This document shows, piece after piece, positions 49,700-59,318 of a stretch of 64,000 nucleotides of DNA. The notes beneath the pieces were generated by a model. That model made no database searches. It saw only the letters and a list, made by a program, of their open reading frames with translations, and was not told where the DNA came from. Made by a program: the position numbers and the translations under genes. Origin of the DNA: Sphingomonas sp. Leaf343 (GTDB lineage: Bacteria > Pseudomonadota > Alphaproteobacteria > Sphingomonadales > Sphingomonadaceae). Each line of letters begins with the position of its first letter. Positions within the stretch are counted from its first letter, which is position 1. The stretch lies in contig NZ_LMPG01000011.1 in the NCBI RefSeq assembly GCF_001423765.1, positions 62,001-126,000 on the forward strand, given 5' to 3'.

Positions 49700-50599
49700 G
49701 TGACCGAAGCCGACTTCATCGCCGCCCTGCGCACGCTGCCGCTCCACTCCGGTGCGCGGGGGCTGACCGACGACACCGCCGTCGTCGGCGGGCTGGTGAT
49801 GACGACCGACACGCTGGTCGAGGGCGTACATTTCCTGTCGACCGATCCCGCCGCCGACGTCGCGTGGAAACTGGTCGCGACGAACCTGTCCGACCTTGCC
49901 GCCAAGGGGGCACTGGTCGAGGGCATCCTGCTCAACCTGCCGCTGTCCGATCCCGATCGGGATCGCGACCTGCTGAAGGGATTGCGGGAGATCATGATGG
50001 CGCATGACGTGCGGCTGATCGGCGGCGACACGGTATCGCTGCCGCCCGGCGCACCGCGCGTGCTGACCTGCACCGCGATCGGTCGCGACGCCGCCGCCCC
50101 GCCGCGCTCCGGCGCGCGGGCGGGCGATGCGCTGTGGGTGACGGGCACGATCGGCGATGCCGGCGCGGGGCTCGCGATCGCGCAGGGGCAAGCGGGGCCA
50201 TCGTCGCTTCTCGCCGCGTATCGCCGCCCGCAGCCGCGACTCGCCGATGGCCGCACGCTCGGCCCGGTGGTCCATGCGATGATGGACGTGTCGGACGGCC
50301 TGCTGATCGACGCCGCGCGCATCGCCGACGCCAGCGGCCTCGCCGTCGCGATCGACCTCGCCGCCGTGCCGCTGTCCCCTGACTATATCGCCTTTGCCGG
50401 GGACGACAGGATCGCCGCGGCGACCGCCGGCGACGACTATCAGCTGCTGTTCGCGACAGACCGGGACCCGCCCGTTCCCGCGACCCGGATCGGCGCGTTC
50501 GCCCCGGGCGCCGGCCTGTCCCTTCACGACGGTGATGTCGTGATCGCGCTGCCCGATCGGCTCGGCTGGCTTCACGACGCGCCAAGCCGCTTGCGTTAG
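49700..50599 (+). CDS. thiL: Thiamine-phosphate kinase
   Basis: 299 residues from GTG 49,700. Characteristic blocks are GLTDDTAVV, VMTTDTLVEGVHFLSTD, KLVATNLSDLAAKGA, IGGDTVSLPPG, MMDVSDGLLIDAARIAD and AGDDYQLLF. ThiL phosphorylates thiamine monophosphate to the diphosphate cofactor using ATP. It is near nusB and upstream of hppA, a common alphaproteobacterial order. No TPP riboswitch is visible in the short upstream gap (54 bases), so control is probably from an upstream promoter. Confidence 0.93.
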   Translation: MTEADFIAALRTLPLHSGARGLTDDTAVVGGLVMTTDTLVEGVHFLSTDPAADVAWKLVATNLSDLAAKGALVEGILLNLPLSDPDRDRDLLKGLREIMMAHDVRLIGGDTVSLPPGAPRVLTCTAIGRDAAAPPRSGARAGDALWVTGTIGDAGAGLAIAQGQAGPSSLLAAYRRPQPRLADGRTLGPVVHAMMDVSDGLLIDAARIADASGLAVAIDLAAVPLSPDYIAFAGDDRIAAATAGDDYQLLFATDRDPPVPATRIGAFAPGAGLSLHDGDVVIALPDRLGWLHDAPSRLR

Positions 50600-50689
50600 C
50601 GTCCTCCCCTGATACCTTCCCCGTAATCTCGGCGAACGATCCGCGCGGCACAGACCGTGGGGACGTCGCCCAGCAGGGGAAGGATAGGC

Positions 50690-52849
50690 ATGACGACGGT
50701 GTATATCGCCATGGTCTGCGGCCTGATTGCCGTACTCTATGGATTCGTGACCAGCGGCCAGGTGCTGCGCCAACCCGCCGGCGACGCGAAGATGCAGGAC
50801 ATCGCCGCCGCCATTCAGGAGGGGGCGAAGGCATATCTGGGCCGGCAATACACCACCATCGCCATCGTCGGCGCGATCGTCGCCGTCATCCTCGCCTTCA
50901 CTCTCGGCCTGCTGTCGACCGTCGGCTTCCTGATCGGCGCGATCCTGTCGGGCGTAGCCGGTTATGTCGGGATGCACATCTCGGTCCGCGCGAACGTCCG
51001 CACGGCGGAGGCGGCACGCACCTCGCTGCAAGGGGGACTCACCACCGCCTTCCGCTCGGGTGCGGTGACCGGCCTGCTCGTCGCCGGCCTCGGCCTGCTC
51101 TCGATCTGCATGTTCTTCTGGTATCTGGTCGGCCCCGCCGGCCACGCGCCCAACGACCGCATCATCGTCGAGGCGCTGACCGCGCTGGCGTTCGGCGCAT
51201 CGCTGATCTCCATCTTCGCCCGACTGGGCGGCGGTATCTTCACCAAGGCGGCCGACGTCGGCGCGGACCTCGTCGGCAAGGTCGAGGCGGGCATTCCGGA
51301 GGACGACCCCCGCAACCCCGCCGTCATCGCGGATAACGTCGGCGACAATGTCGGCGATTGCGCGGGCATGGCCGCCGACCTGTTCGAAACCTATGTCGTC
51401 ACGCTCGGCGTCACGATGATCTCGATCGCGCTGCTGATCCAGGCGAGCGCGGCAGAACTGCTGCGCCTGATGAGCCTGCCGCTGATCGTCGGCGGCGTGT
51501 GCATCATCACCTCGATCATCGGCACCTACATGGTCCGGCTCGGGGCCAGGGGCTCGATCATGGGCGCGCTGTACAAGGGGTTCTGGACCTCCGCGCTGCT
51601 GTCGATCCCCGCGATCTACGTTGCGTGCGTCTATACGCTGGGCGACCTCAACGCCGTGATCGGCGGCGCGGGCTTCCTCGACGCCGCGACCGACGACCTG
51701 ACGACCAGCGTCGCTCCGGCGACCGCTGCGTCGTTCACGGGCATGGATCTGTTCTGGTCGATGCTCGTCGGGCTGGCGGTGACCGGCCTGATCGTGTGGA
51801 TCACCGAATATTACACCGGGACGGCCTATCGCCCGGTCAAGTCGATCGCGAAGGCGTCCGAAACCGGCCATGGCACCAACGTCATTCAAGGGCTGGCGAT
51901 CAGCCTCGAATCGACCGCGCTGCCGACGCTGGTGATCGTCGTCGCTGTCGTCGTGGCCTATCAACTTGCCGGCATCATCGGCATCGCCTTCGCCGCCACC
52001 GCCATGTTGTCGCAGGCGGGCATGGTCGTGGCGCTCGACGCCTATGGGCCGGTCACCGATAACGCCGGTGGTATCGCCGAGATGGCGGGCCTGCCGGACG
52101 ACGTCCGCCACCGCACGGACGCGCTCGACGCGGTCGGCAACACGACGAAGGCGGTGACGAAGGGGTATGCGATCGGCTCGGCGGGTCTCGCGGCGCTGGT
52201 GCTGTTCGGCGCGTACACGACCGATCTGGCGACCTACTTCCCCAATCTGACCGTCGATTTCAGCCTGTCGAATCCGTACGTCATCGTCGGCCTGCTGCTC
52301 GGTGCGCTGCTGCCGTATCTGTTCGGCGCGTTCGGCATGACCGCCGTCGGTCGTGCGGCGGGCGCGGTGGTGGAGGAAGTCCGCGGCCAGTTCCGCGACA
52401 ATCCGGGGATCATGGAGGGGACGACGCGCCCCAACTATGGCCGCACCGTCGACCTCGTCACCCGCGCCGCGATCAAGGAGATGATCGGCCCCTCGCTGCT
52501 GCCGGTCGTCAGCCCCATCGCCCTGTATTTCATCATCACCGCGGTGGCGGGGCAGGCGCAGGGCTTCGCCTCGCTGGGCGCGATGCTGCTCGGCGTGATC
52601 GTATCGGGCCTGTTCGTCGCGATCTCGATGACCAGCGGCGGCGGTGCGTGGGACAATGCCAAGAAATACATCGAGGACGGCAATCACGGCGGCAAGGGAT
52701 CGGAGGCGCATAAGGCCGCCGTCACGGGCGACACCGTCGGCGATCCGTACAAGGACACCGCCGGCCCCGCCGTGAACCCGATGATCAAGATCACCAACAT
52801 CGTCGCCCTCCTGCTGCTCGCTGCCCTCGCCGGAGGTGGCGCAGGGTGA
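50690..52849 (+). CDS. hppA: Membrane-bound proton-translocating pyrophosphatase, K+-independent type
   Basis: 719 residues from ATG 50,690. The substrate-binding loop is [39 protein letters not shown], with [11 protein letters not shown] near the start. The switch motif [13 protein letters not shown] has lysine where K+-dependent enzymes have alanine, matching K+-independent proton pumps. About 16 helices span the membrane. It hydrolyses pyrophosphate made in biosynthesis and pumps protons outward. It lies after thiL (gap 90 bases) and before the S9 peptidase, each probably with its own promoter. Confidence 0.93.
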   Translation: MTTVYIAMVCGLIAVLYGFVTSGQVLRQPAGDAKMQDIAAAIQEGAKAYLGRQYTTIAIVGAIVAVILAFTLGLLSTVGFLIGAILSGVAGYVGMHISVRANVRTAEAARTSLQGGLTTAFRSGAVTGLLVAGLGLLSICMFFWYLVGPAGHAPNDRIIVEALTALAFGASLISIFARLGGGIFTKAADVGADLVGKVEAGIPEDDPRNPAVIADNVGDNVGDCAGMAADLFETYVVTLGVTMISIALLIQASAAELLRLMSLPLIVGGVCIITSIIGTYMVRLGARGSIMGALYKGFWTSALLSIPAIYVACVYTLGDLNAVIGGAGFLDAATDDLTTSVAPATAASFTGMDLFWSMLVGLAVTGLIVWITEYYTGTAYRPVKSIAKASETGHGTNVIQGLAISLESTALPTLVIVVAVVVAYQLAGIIGIAFAATAMLSQAGMVVALDAYGPVTDNAGGIAEMAGLPDDVRHRTDALDAVGNTTKAVTKGYAIGSAGLAALVLFGAYTTDLATYFPNLTVDFSLSNPYVIVGLLLGALLPYLFGAFGMTAVGRAAGAVVEEVRGQFRDNPGIMEGTTRPNYGRTVDLVTRAAIKEMIGPSLLPVVSPIALYFIITAVAGQAQGFASLGAMLLGVIVSGLFVAISMTSGGGAWDNAKKYIEDGNHGGKGSEAHKAAVTGDTVGDPYKDTAGPAVNPMIKITNIVALLLLAALAGGGAG

Positions 52850-52954
52850 TCCGGTCGGGCGGGGGGCGACTGACCCACCCGGCTGATCCACGCTAGGTTG
52901 ATCGAAGGGGAAGAATCGGGCCGGCAGGACGCCGGTCGATCGGGGGCAGTCTTC

Positions 52955-54931
52955 ATGAAATATGCGTATGTGGTGGTCTTGGCCGCGCTGTCGGTCGGCG
53001 CGTCCGCGACGGCACAGGTCAATCTCGACGCCAAGGCCGCCGCCGCAGCATTCGGCGCGCGCGAACACGTCATCGACGCCAGCCTATCGCCCGACGGCTC
53101 CAAGGTCGCGATGGTCGTGCCCGGCCCGGTGCAATCGACGGTGGTGCAACTGCTCGATATGCAGACGGGCAGCGCCAAGGCGATCAACTACGCCAAGGGC
53201 GATCCGATGACGCTGACGACCTGCGGCTGGGCATCGAACGCACGCCTCGTCTGCTCACTGTACGGCATATCCAATGTCGCGATGGGCGGATATCTCGCCT
53301 ATCAGCGGCTCATCGCCTTCGGTGCGGATGGCGCGGACCCGATCTCGCTCGGCACGAAGGAGCGAGTGAAGCTGTACGCCAGCCAGTCAGACGGCTACGT
53401 CGTCGACTGGCGCGACGGAGCGTCGGACAATGTCCTGATCGCGCGCAACTACATCCCGGCCCGCGCCGAGGCGAACTTCTCCGGCGGCATCGCGAACGGG
53501 CTGGGGGTCGACCTGATCGACACCCGCACCGGCAAAGTCGACCATGTCGAGGGCGCGCATCCCCGCGCCACCGGCTATCTGGGCGATGGCAAGGGCACGA
53601 TCCGCCTGATGATGCTCGACAATCAGCGTCTCTCGGCCGAGACGCGCGGCATTACCGAAATCTTTTATCGCCAGCCGGGCAAGCGCGACTGGCTGCCGCT
53701 CGGCACCTACAATTCAGTCACGGAGACGGGCATCTATCCTGTCGCGATCGATAGTACCGCCAATGTAGCGTATGTGCTGAAAGGCCTGAACGGTCGCGAC
53801 GCGCTATATCGCATCACCCTCGACGGCAGCGGCAAGGAAGAGCTCGCCTATTCGAACGCCGATGTCGATGTCAGCGGCGTCGTCCGGATCGGTCGATCCG
53901 GTCGCGTCGTCGCCGCCAGCTATGCGTCGGACGATCACAGCAGCACGATCTTCGATCCCGAGTTCAAGAAGCTCGTCGCAGGCTTTGGTCGCGCCCTCCC
54001 CGCCCTGCCGCTGATCCGCGTCGTGGATTCCAGCGCCGACGAGCAGGTCCACCTGGTCTACGCCGCCAGCGACACCGATCCGGGTCGCTACTTCCTGTTC
54101 GATTCCAACAACAAGAGCCTTAGTCCGCTTGGTCAGGATCGACCCGAACTCGCCGGCGTGACCTTGGGTACGGTCAAGCCGATCAGCTACAGGGCAGCGG
54201 ATGGCACGATGATCCCCGCCTATTTGACGCTGCCGCCCGGTGGCACAGGCAAGAACCTGCCGGCGATCGTCATGCCGCACGGCGGACCGGCGGCACGTGA
54301 CGAATGGGGTTTCGACTGGCTGGCGCAGTTCTTCGTCAATCGCGGCTATGCGGTCATCCAGCCCAATTATCGGGGTTCCGCCGGATACGGCCAGCAATGG
54401 TTCCAGCAGAACGGCTTCAAGTCATGGAAGACCGCGATCGGCGACGTGACCGATGCCGGACGCTGGCTGGTCGCAGAGGGGATCGCGGACCCGGCCAAGC
54501 TCGCGATCGTCGGCTGGTCCTATGGTGGCTATCCCGCGCTCCAGAGCCAGGTCGTCGCCCCCGATCTGTTCAAGGCCGTCGTCGCGATCGCGCCGGTGAC
54601 CGATCTGGGCATGCTGCGCGCCGAAAAGGTGGGCTTCACGAATACGACACTGGCGCGCAATTATATCGGCGACGGGCCGCATCTGGAGGAGGGTTCCCCA
54701 GCCCGCCACGCCGCGGCTTTCAAGGCACCGGTACTGATGTTCCACGGCGACAAGGACATCAACGTCGATGTGGGCGAGTCGCGGGCCATGGACAGGCAAT
54801 TGAAGGCGGCGAAAAAATCGTCCGGGCTGGTCGTCTATCCCGGCATCGACCATCAGCTTCGCGACAGTGCGGTGCGAACCGACATGCTGGCGAGGGCCGA
54901 CGCGTTCCTGACCGCAACGATGATACGATAA
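52955..54931 (+). CDS. Exported S9-family prolyl-oligopeptidase-like peptidase
   Basis: 658 residues with a signal peptide ending at ATAQ (residue 20). Residues 35-395 form a beta-propeller-like region. Residues 400-658 are the peptidase S9 domain: a GGPAARDEWGFDWLAQ block, catalytic serine in GWSYGGYPAL (about 526), aspartate in HGDKDINV, and histidine in GIDHQLRD. This architecture matches dipeptidyl/acylaminoacyl peptidases that take up short peptides in the periplasm. It is a single gene with 105 bases upstream after hppA. Confidence 0.88.
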   Translation: MKYAYVVVLAALSVGASATAQVNLDAKAAAAAFGAREHVIDASLSPDGSKVAMVVPGPVQSTVVQLLDMQTGSAKAINYAKGDPMTLTTCGWASNARLVCSLYGISNVAMGGYLAYQRLIAFGADGADPISLGTKERVKLYASQSDGYVVDWRDGASDNVLIARNYIPARAEANFSGGIANGLGVDLIDTRTGKVDHVEGAHPRATGYLGDGKGTIRLMMLDNQRLSAETRGITEIFYRQPGKRDWLPLGTYNSVTETGIYPVAIDSTANVAYVLKGLNGRDALYRITLDGSGKEELAYSNADVDVSGVVRIGRSGRVVAASYASDDHSSTIFDPEFKKLVAGFGRALPALPLIRVVDSSADEQVHLVYAASDTDPGRYFLFDSNNKSLSPLGQDRPELAGVTLGTVKPISYRAADGTMIPAYLTLPPGGTGKNLPAIVMPHGGPAARDEWGFDWLAQFFVNRGYAVIQPNYRGSAGYGQQWFQQNGFKSWKTAIGDVTDAGRWLVAEGIADPAKLAIVGWSYGGYPALQSQVVAPDLFKAVVAIAPVTDLGMLRAEKVGFTNTTLARNYIGDGPHLEEGSPARHAAAFKAPVLMFHGDKDINVDVGESRAMDRQLKAAKKSSGLVVYPGIDHQLRDSAVRTDMLARADAFLTATMIR

Positions 54932-55026
54932 ATCGGGTGGTCGTGGTGCATGGCGTTGATTTGCTGGGTCACATTCACTGCGCCCAACATCGCGAGTCTC
55001 GCGACAGCCACATCGTAAACGCGTAA

Positions 55027-55128
55027 CAGATCACGGATGCCGGCCCCTGGGCGCCGATGCTCGCCGGCATGGGCGTCGCCGGTGGCGCGCTCCTTACGCG
55101 ATCGCGTCACGTGCGCTTCGCCGCCTGA
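55027..55128 (+). pseudogene. Degenerate C-terminal remnant of a PEP-CTERM sorting signal
   Basis: In the 294-base gene-free gap before the methyltransferase gene, the frame GPWAPMLAGMGVAGGALLTRSR followed by HVRFAA and a stop resembles the end of PEP-CTERM proteins (a W-A-x-L-x-A-G-x-G hydrophobic helix and a basic tail). The PEP box itself is degraded to TDAGP and a TAA lies just upstream, so no protein could be made. The remainder of 54,932-55,225 holds nothing recognisable. Confidence 0.4.
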
Positions 55129-55225
55129 CGAACATTGTCCGTTATGGCGCCATTCGCGGGAGAAAGGTCCGGAACCGAGCCACTTGGTCGTGACGTGATC
55201 GACGTCGTGCGATTGTCTGCCGGGC

Positions 55226-56938
55226 ATGACGCCCCCCGGCAACCGGCCCGCGAACCAGCTATTCTACGGCGACAACCTCGTCGTCCTGCGGCGCGACATC
55301 GCGGACGAGAGCGTCGACCTGATCTATCTCGATCCGCCGTTCAATTCGAACGCCACCTACAACGTCCTGTTCAAATCGCCGACCGGCGGCCATGCCGATG
55401 CGCAGATCGCCGCGTTCGAGGATAGCTGGCACTGGAATGCGGCCGCGGAAGAGGCGTTCGACGATGTCCGGCGCAGGGGCCACGCCCGCACCTTCGATCT
55501 GTTGAACGCGATGCGCGGGTTCCTCGGCGACAACGACATGATGGCCTATCTGGCGATGATGGCGGTCCGCCTGATCGAGCTGCACCGCGTGTTGAAGCCC
55601 ACCGGCTCGCTCTATCTCCACTGCGACCCCACCGCGAGCCATTACCTGAAACTGCTGCTGGACGGCGTGTTCGGCGCGGCGTCGTTCCGCACCGAGATCA
55701 ACTGGCGGCGATCGTCCGCGCACAACGACGGCAAGCAGGGTCGCGCGCAATATGGCAATATCCGCGATGTCATCCTGTTCTACAGCAAGTCCGCCGACTG
55801 GACCTGGCACTGGCAGTACACCGCCTACGACCAATCCTACGTCGCCAGCGCGTACCGCCATGTCGACGCGGCCGGGCGACGCTATCGGCGTGGCGACCTG
55901 ACCGCGGCGAAGCCGGGCGGCGACGTCAGCTATGGCTGGCCCGTCAAGCGCCCGATCGGCGGCGCGTGGGAGGCCGATCTGGACGACGACCATCACGCGC
56001 CGCGAGAGGGTTGGGAGTATCGGCAGGTGCCCCCCTACAAAGGGCGTTTCTGGGCGTTCTCCCGCACGAACATGGCGGCGTTCGCGCGTGAGGATCGGCT
56101 CGCCTATGCGGCGTCGGGGATGCCCGAGTATAAACGCTATCTCGACGAGCAGCCGGGCGTGCCGTTGCAGAACGACTGGGGCGACATCTATCCGGTCACG
56201 GGCCACGAACGGCTCGGCTATCCGACGCAGAAGCCGGTGGCGCTGCTGGAACGGATCATCGCCGCCTCGTCCGATCCCGATGCCGTCATCCTCGATCCGT
56301 TCTGCGGCTGCGGCACCGCGATCCATGCCGCGCAGAAGCTGGGCCGGCGCTGGATCGGGATCGACGTGACGCATCTCGCCATCTCGCTGATCGAGAAGCG
56401 GTTGCGGGATGCGTTCCCGGCCATCGCCTTCACCGTCGAGGGGACGCCGCGCGATCTGGCGTCCGCGCTCGATCTGGCGGCGCGAGACAAATACCAGTTC
56501 CAGTGGTGGGTGGTGTCGCTGGTCGACGCGCAACCCTTCGGCGGTCGCAGGAAGGGCGCGGACGGCGGCATCGACGGGGTGATCTGGCTGCAACTGTCCG
56601 CCACGGGCAAGGCGGATCGGGCGCTGGTGTCGGTCAAGGCCGGCGCGAACGTCTCGGTGGCGATGATCCGCGACCTGAAAGGCACGATGGAGCGTGAGAA
56701 GGCCCCGTTCGGCCTTTTCCTGACCGTCACGCCGCCGACCCGCCCGATGCGCGAGGAGGCGGCGTCGGCCGGCACGTGGCGCGATCCGCTGACCGATCAG
56801 GCGTTCGAACGGCTGCAGATCATGACGTTGCAGGAGTTGATGGACGGCAAGCGCCCGCGCCTTCCCGTCGTTCACCGCACCGCCTCCGTCCGCCGCGCCG
56901 GGCGGGAGGACATGGCCCGGCAGACGCGATTATTGTAG
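55226..56938 (+). CDS. DNA methyltransferase fused to a nuclease-like C-terminal domain
   Basis: 570 residues. The catalytic motif DPPFNSN (about residue 36) precedes the SAM motif DPFCGCGTA (about 358), the beta-class order, giving N6-adenine or N4-cytosine methylation. Residues 170-345 hold the target-recognition part. Residues 415-540 have [27 protein letters not shown] and then ALVSVKAG, which resemble the D-(x)n-[ED/S]-x-K of Mrr-like PD-(D/E)XK nucleases, though the acidic residue before V-K is replaced by serine. If active this would be a one-protein restriction-modification enzyme. No separate specificity or nuclease gene is adjacent. Start ATG 55,226 is followed by no overlap. Confidence 0.82.
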   Translation: MTPPGNRPANQLFYGDNLVVLRRDIADESVDLIYLDPPFNSNATYNVLFKSPTGGHADAQIAAFEDSWHWNAAAEEAFDDVRRRGHARTFDLLNAMRGFLGDNDMMAYLAMMAVRLIELHRVLKPTGSLYLHCDPTASHYLKLLLDGVFGAASFRTEINWRRSSAHNDGKQGRAQYGNIRDVILFYSKSADWTWHWQYTAYDQSYVASAYRHVDAAGRRYRRGDLTAAKPGGDVSYGWPVKRPIGGAWEADLDDDHHAPREGWEYRQVPPYKGRFWAFSRTNMAAFAREDRLAYAASGMPEYKRYLDEQPGVPLQNDWGDIYPVTGHERLGYPTQKPVALLERIIAASSDPDAVILDPFCGCGTAIHAAQKLGRRWIGIDVTHLAISLIEKRLRDAFPAIAFTVEGTPRDLASALDLAARDKYQFQWWVVSLVDAQPFGGRRKGADGGIDGVIWLQLSATGKADRALVSVKAGANVSVAMIRDLKGTMEREKAPFGLFLTVTPPTRPMREEAASAGTWRDPLTDQAFERLQIMTLQELMDGKRPRLPVVHRTASVRRAGREDMARQTRLL

Positions 56939-57140
56939 CGTCGCCGGTATCCCGGAGTTCGCGACCGCCGAGCATTGTCGCCCCCGCCCCGAACACTATA
57001 TACGCTGTGTGCCGCCCGGATACGGCGTCTTCGCCAGACCTTTCGCACTCCCGGATCGGCCGCGCTCCGCGCTCGCCTTTCCTTTGTGGTGCGATCGGCG
57101 TAAGGGCGGCGCGATATATTCCGATTTTGACGAGGTTTGT

Positions 57141-57386
57141 TTGGCCAAGGAAGAACTGCTCGAGATGCGCGGCCGCGTGGTGGAATTGCTCCCCAACGCG
57201 ATGTTCCGCGTGCAGCTTGAGAACGATCACGAGATTCTGGGGCACACCGCCGGCAAGATGCGCAAGAACCGCATCCGCGTGCTGGTCGGTGACGAGGTGC
57301 TGGTCGAACTGACCCCGTACGACCTGACCAAGGGTCGCATCACCTATCGCTTCATGCCCGGCCGCGGCGGTCCCGGACCGTCGTAG
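57141..57386 (+). CDS. infA: Translation initiation factor IF-1
   Basis: 81 residues from TTG 57,141, chosen because GAGG lies seven bases upstream and [10 protein letters not shown] is the normal N-terminus; an ATG further upstream would add an unlike extension. The OB fold is standard: [60 protein letters not shown]. The C-terminus has a glycine/proline extension (GRGGPGPS). IF-1 occupies the ribosomal A site during initiation. It begins the infA-maf-RNase E/G-yacG cluster. Confidence 0.93.
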   Translation: MAKEELLEMRGRVVELLPNAMFRVQLENDHEILGHTAGKMRKNRIRVLVGDEVLVELTPYDLTKGRITYRFMPGRGGPGPS

Positions 57387-57397
57387 TAGACGGGCCG

Positions 57398-57991
57398 ATG
57401 ATCGAAGCACGGGCGGCGATACCCGGACTGGTTCTCGCCTCCACATCGCCGCGCCGGCTGGAACTGCTCGGCCGGCTGGGACTTACCCCTGCCCGCATCG
57501 CCGCGCCGGATGTCGACGAGACGCCGCGGCGGGACGAGGAACCGCGCGCCTATGCCACCCGCATCGCGCTGGCCAAGGCGCAGGCGGTGGAACGTCACGA
57601 CGGAGAGGTCGTGCTGGCGGGCGACACGACGATCGCCGCCGGCCGCCGCATTCTCGGCAAGCCCGCCGACGATGCCGACCTCGCCGCGATGCTGCGCCTG
57701 CTGTCGGGGCGCCGTCACCATTGCCTGTCCGCGATATGCGTGATCGACGCGGAGGGCCGCATCCGCAGCCGGCTGTCCGACACCGTCGTCGCCTTTCGTC
57801 CGCTGACGCATGCGGAAATCGACGCCTATGTCGCGTGCGGCGAGGGACAGGGAAAAGCCGGCGGCTACGCGATCCAGGGGCGCGCCGAGGCGTTCGTGCG
57901 CTTCCTCCACGGCAGCCATTCGGGCGTCGTCGGCCTGCCGCTGACGGAGACGCGCGCGCTCCTCAAGGCTGCCGGACTGCCACTTGCCTGA
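57398..57991 (+). CDS. maf: Maf-like nucleotide pyrophosphatase
   Basis: 197 residues from ATG 57,398, 11 bases after infA. Signature blocks are LVLASTSPRRLELLG, VVLAGDTTIAAGRRILGKP and GGYAIQGRAEAFV. Maf proteins hydrolyse non-canonical or modified nucleoside triphosphates and also slow division in some bacteria. It overlaps the start of the RNase E/G homologue by eight bases, so the two are co-translated. Confidence 0.9.
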   Translation: MIEARAAIPGLVLASTSPRRLELLGRLGLTPARIAAPDVDETPRRDEEPRAYATRIALAKAQAVERHDGEVVLAGDTTIAAGRRILGKPADDADLAAMLRLLSGRRHHCLSAICVIDAEGRIRSRLSDTVVAFRPLTHAEIDAYVACGEGQGKAGGYAIQGRAEAFVRFLHGSHSGVVGLPLTETRALLKAAGLPLA

Positions 57992-58931
57992 ATGGCTTTA
58001 CGAGGCGGGAATCGGCGAGGCGCGCGCCGCGCTGATCGATGACGATCGCATACTGATCGCCGCGATCGAGCCGGACGATGCCGGCCCGCTGGTCGGCGGC
58101 ATCCACGCCGCGCGCCTGACCGAAATCCTGCCCGGGCGCAGCGGTCGCGCGACGCTGGCGACCGGCGAGGAGGTCTGGCTCCCGAAACTGCCCGCCGGCA
58201 TCACGCAGGGCGCGGCGCTGACGGTCGAGATCGTCCGCGAATCGGTCCCGGAACCCGGCCGCACCAAACCGCCCCGCGCCTATGCCACCGACGCGGCTCC
58301 GGCTTCCGCCCCGACATTGCGCGATCGCATCGCCGCGACCGACCACCCGGTCCGTGAATATCGCGCGCACGAGGCGGACCGGCTGGAACAGGCCGACTGG
58401 TCGGAGGTGCTGGAGGAGGCACGGACCGGCGACATCGTCTTCCCCGGCGGCATGCTGCTGATGTACGCGACGCCCGCGATGACGCTGTTCGATATCGACG
58501 GGCCGCCCCCTGCCGACGCGCTGGCGCTCGCCGCAGCGCCGCACGTCGCCGCCGCGATCATGCGTCACGGCATCGGCGGATCGATCGGCGTCGACTTCCC
58601 GACGATCGAGGGCAAGACGCTGCGCAACACCGTTGCCGCCGCGATCGACGATGCCTTGCCGCAACCGTTCGAGCGTACCGCCGTCAACGGCTTCGGCTTC
58701 CTCCAGATCATCCGCCCGCGCCCGCGCGCTTCGCTGCCTGAACGGCTGCGCGCCGATCCTGCCGGAGCCGCCGCCCGCGCGCTGCTGCGTCGGCTGGAGC
58801 GGGAGCCGCCCGGATCGCCGCGACGTCACCGGATCCCCCCTGCCGTCCACGCGAAGCTCCTGACCCGCCCCGACTGGCTGGCCAAACTGGCCCGCCGCAC
58901 CGGCATCACTCACGAATGGGAGAGCGGCTGA
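57984..58931 (+). CDS. Short RNase E/G-family protein
   Basis: 315 residues from TTG 57,984. It reads like an RNase E/G with an EWLYEAGIGEARAALI start, GGIHAARLTEILPG, and a nuclease section with FDIDGPPPADALALAAAP and IGVDFPTIEGKTLRN. It is about half the length of RNase E and lacks the scaffold domain and, apparently, the S1 insert of full enzymes. Homologues in this position between maf and yacG are typical of sphingomonads. It would process rRNA or turn over mRNA. No zinc-link cysteines are seen. Confidence 0.85.
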   Translation: MPEWLYEAGIGEARAALIDDDRILIAAIEPDDAGPLVGGIHAARLTEILPGRSGRATLATGEEVWLPKLPAGITQGAALTVEIVRESVPEPGRTKPPRAYATDAAPASAPTLRDRIAATDHPVREYRAHEADRLEQADWSEVLEEARTGDIVFPGGMLLMYATPAMTLFDIDGPPPADALALAAAPHVAAAIMRHGIGGSIGVDFPTIEGKTLRNTVAAAIDDALPQPFERTAVNGFGFLQIIRPRPRASLPERLRADPAGAAARALLRRLEREPPGSPRRHRIPPAVHAKLLTRPDWLAKLARRTGITHEWESG

Positions 58932-59113
58932 TGGCCGGGATCACCTGCCCGATCTGCGGAGAACCCGCTGACCCCGACGTCCGCCCCTTCTGCTCCGCCC
59001 GCCACCGCGACCGCGACCTGCTGCAATGGCTGGGCGAGGGATATCGCATCCCCGCCGGTCCCGCGGACGAGGATGGCGAAGACGGACTGGACAAGACTTA
59101 CGCGCCCGACTAA
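58931..59113 (+). CDS. yacG: DNA gyrase inhibitor YacG
   Basis: 60 residues from ATG 58,931, which overlaps the RNase stop. CPICGEPADPDVRPFCSARHRDRDLLQWL carries the four zinc cysteines (C-x2-C and C-x3-H/C pattern) of YacG, and the remainder is acidic. YacG binds GyrB and inhibits gyrase. It closes the infA cluster and is followed after 28 bases by tRNA-Phe. Confidence 0.9.
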   Translation: MAGITCPICGEPADPDVRPFCSARHRDRDLLQWLGEGYRIPAGPADEDGEDGLDKTYAPD

Positions 59114-59141
59114 GGCCGCGCTTCGCCGTGATCCACGGTTG

Positions 59142-59217
59142 GCCCGGGTAGCTCAGTTGGTAGAGCATGCGACTGAAAATCGCAGTGTCGGCGGTTCGAA
59201 TCCGTCCCCGGGCACCA
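59142..59217 (+). tRNA. tRNA-Phe (anticodon GAA)
   Basis: A 76-base cloverleaf: acceptor GCCCGGG pairs with CCCGGGC, the D arm has AGCTCAGTTGGT, the anticodon loop is CTGAAAA with anticodon GAA, the T arm has GTTCGAATC, and CCA is encoded. It lies directly after yacG. No integrase is adjacent on either side. Confidence 0.95.
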
Positions 59218-59318
59218 CGTCCTCCTCCCCAGACTCGTCGACCCCGCTCATCATCGATTAACCGCGTAACCGCTTCTTAGGACGCGGCGGCCCATAGGCG
59301 TCGGACCTTCCCGTCCGG

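Noticed and set aside
48755..53068. A 1,437-residue open frame on the minus strand
   Set aside because: It is antisense to thiL, hppA and the serine hydrolase, and has the Arg/Asp/His-rich composition of a high-GC shadow frame.
54853..55242. A 129-residue minus-strand gene in the gap before the methyltransferase
   Set aside because: No family similarity, no ribosome site, and composition of an antisense frame; the gap is better explained by the PEP-CTERM remnant and promoter.
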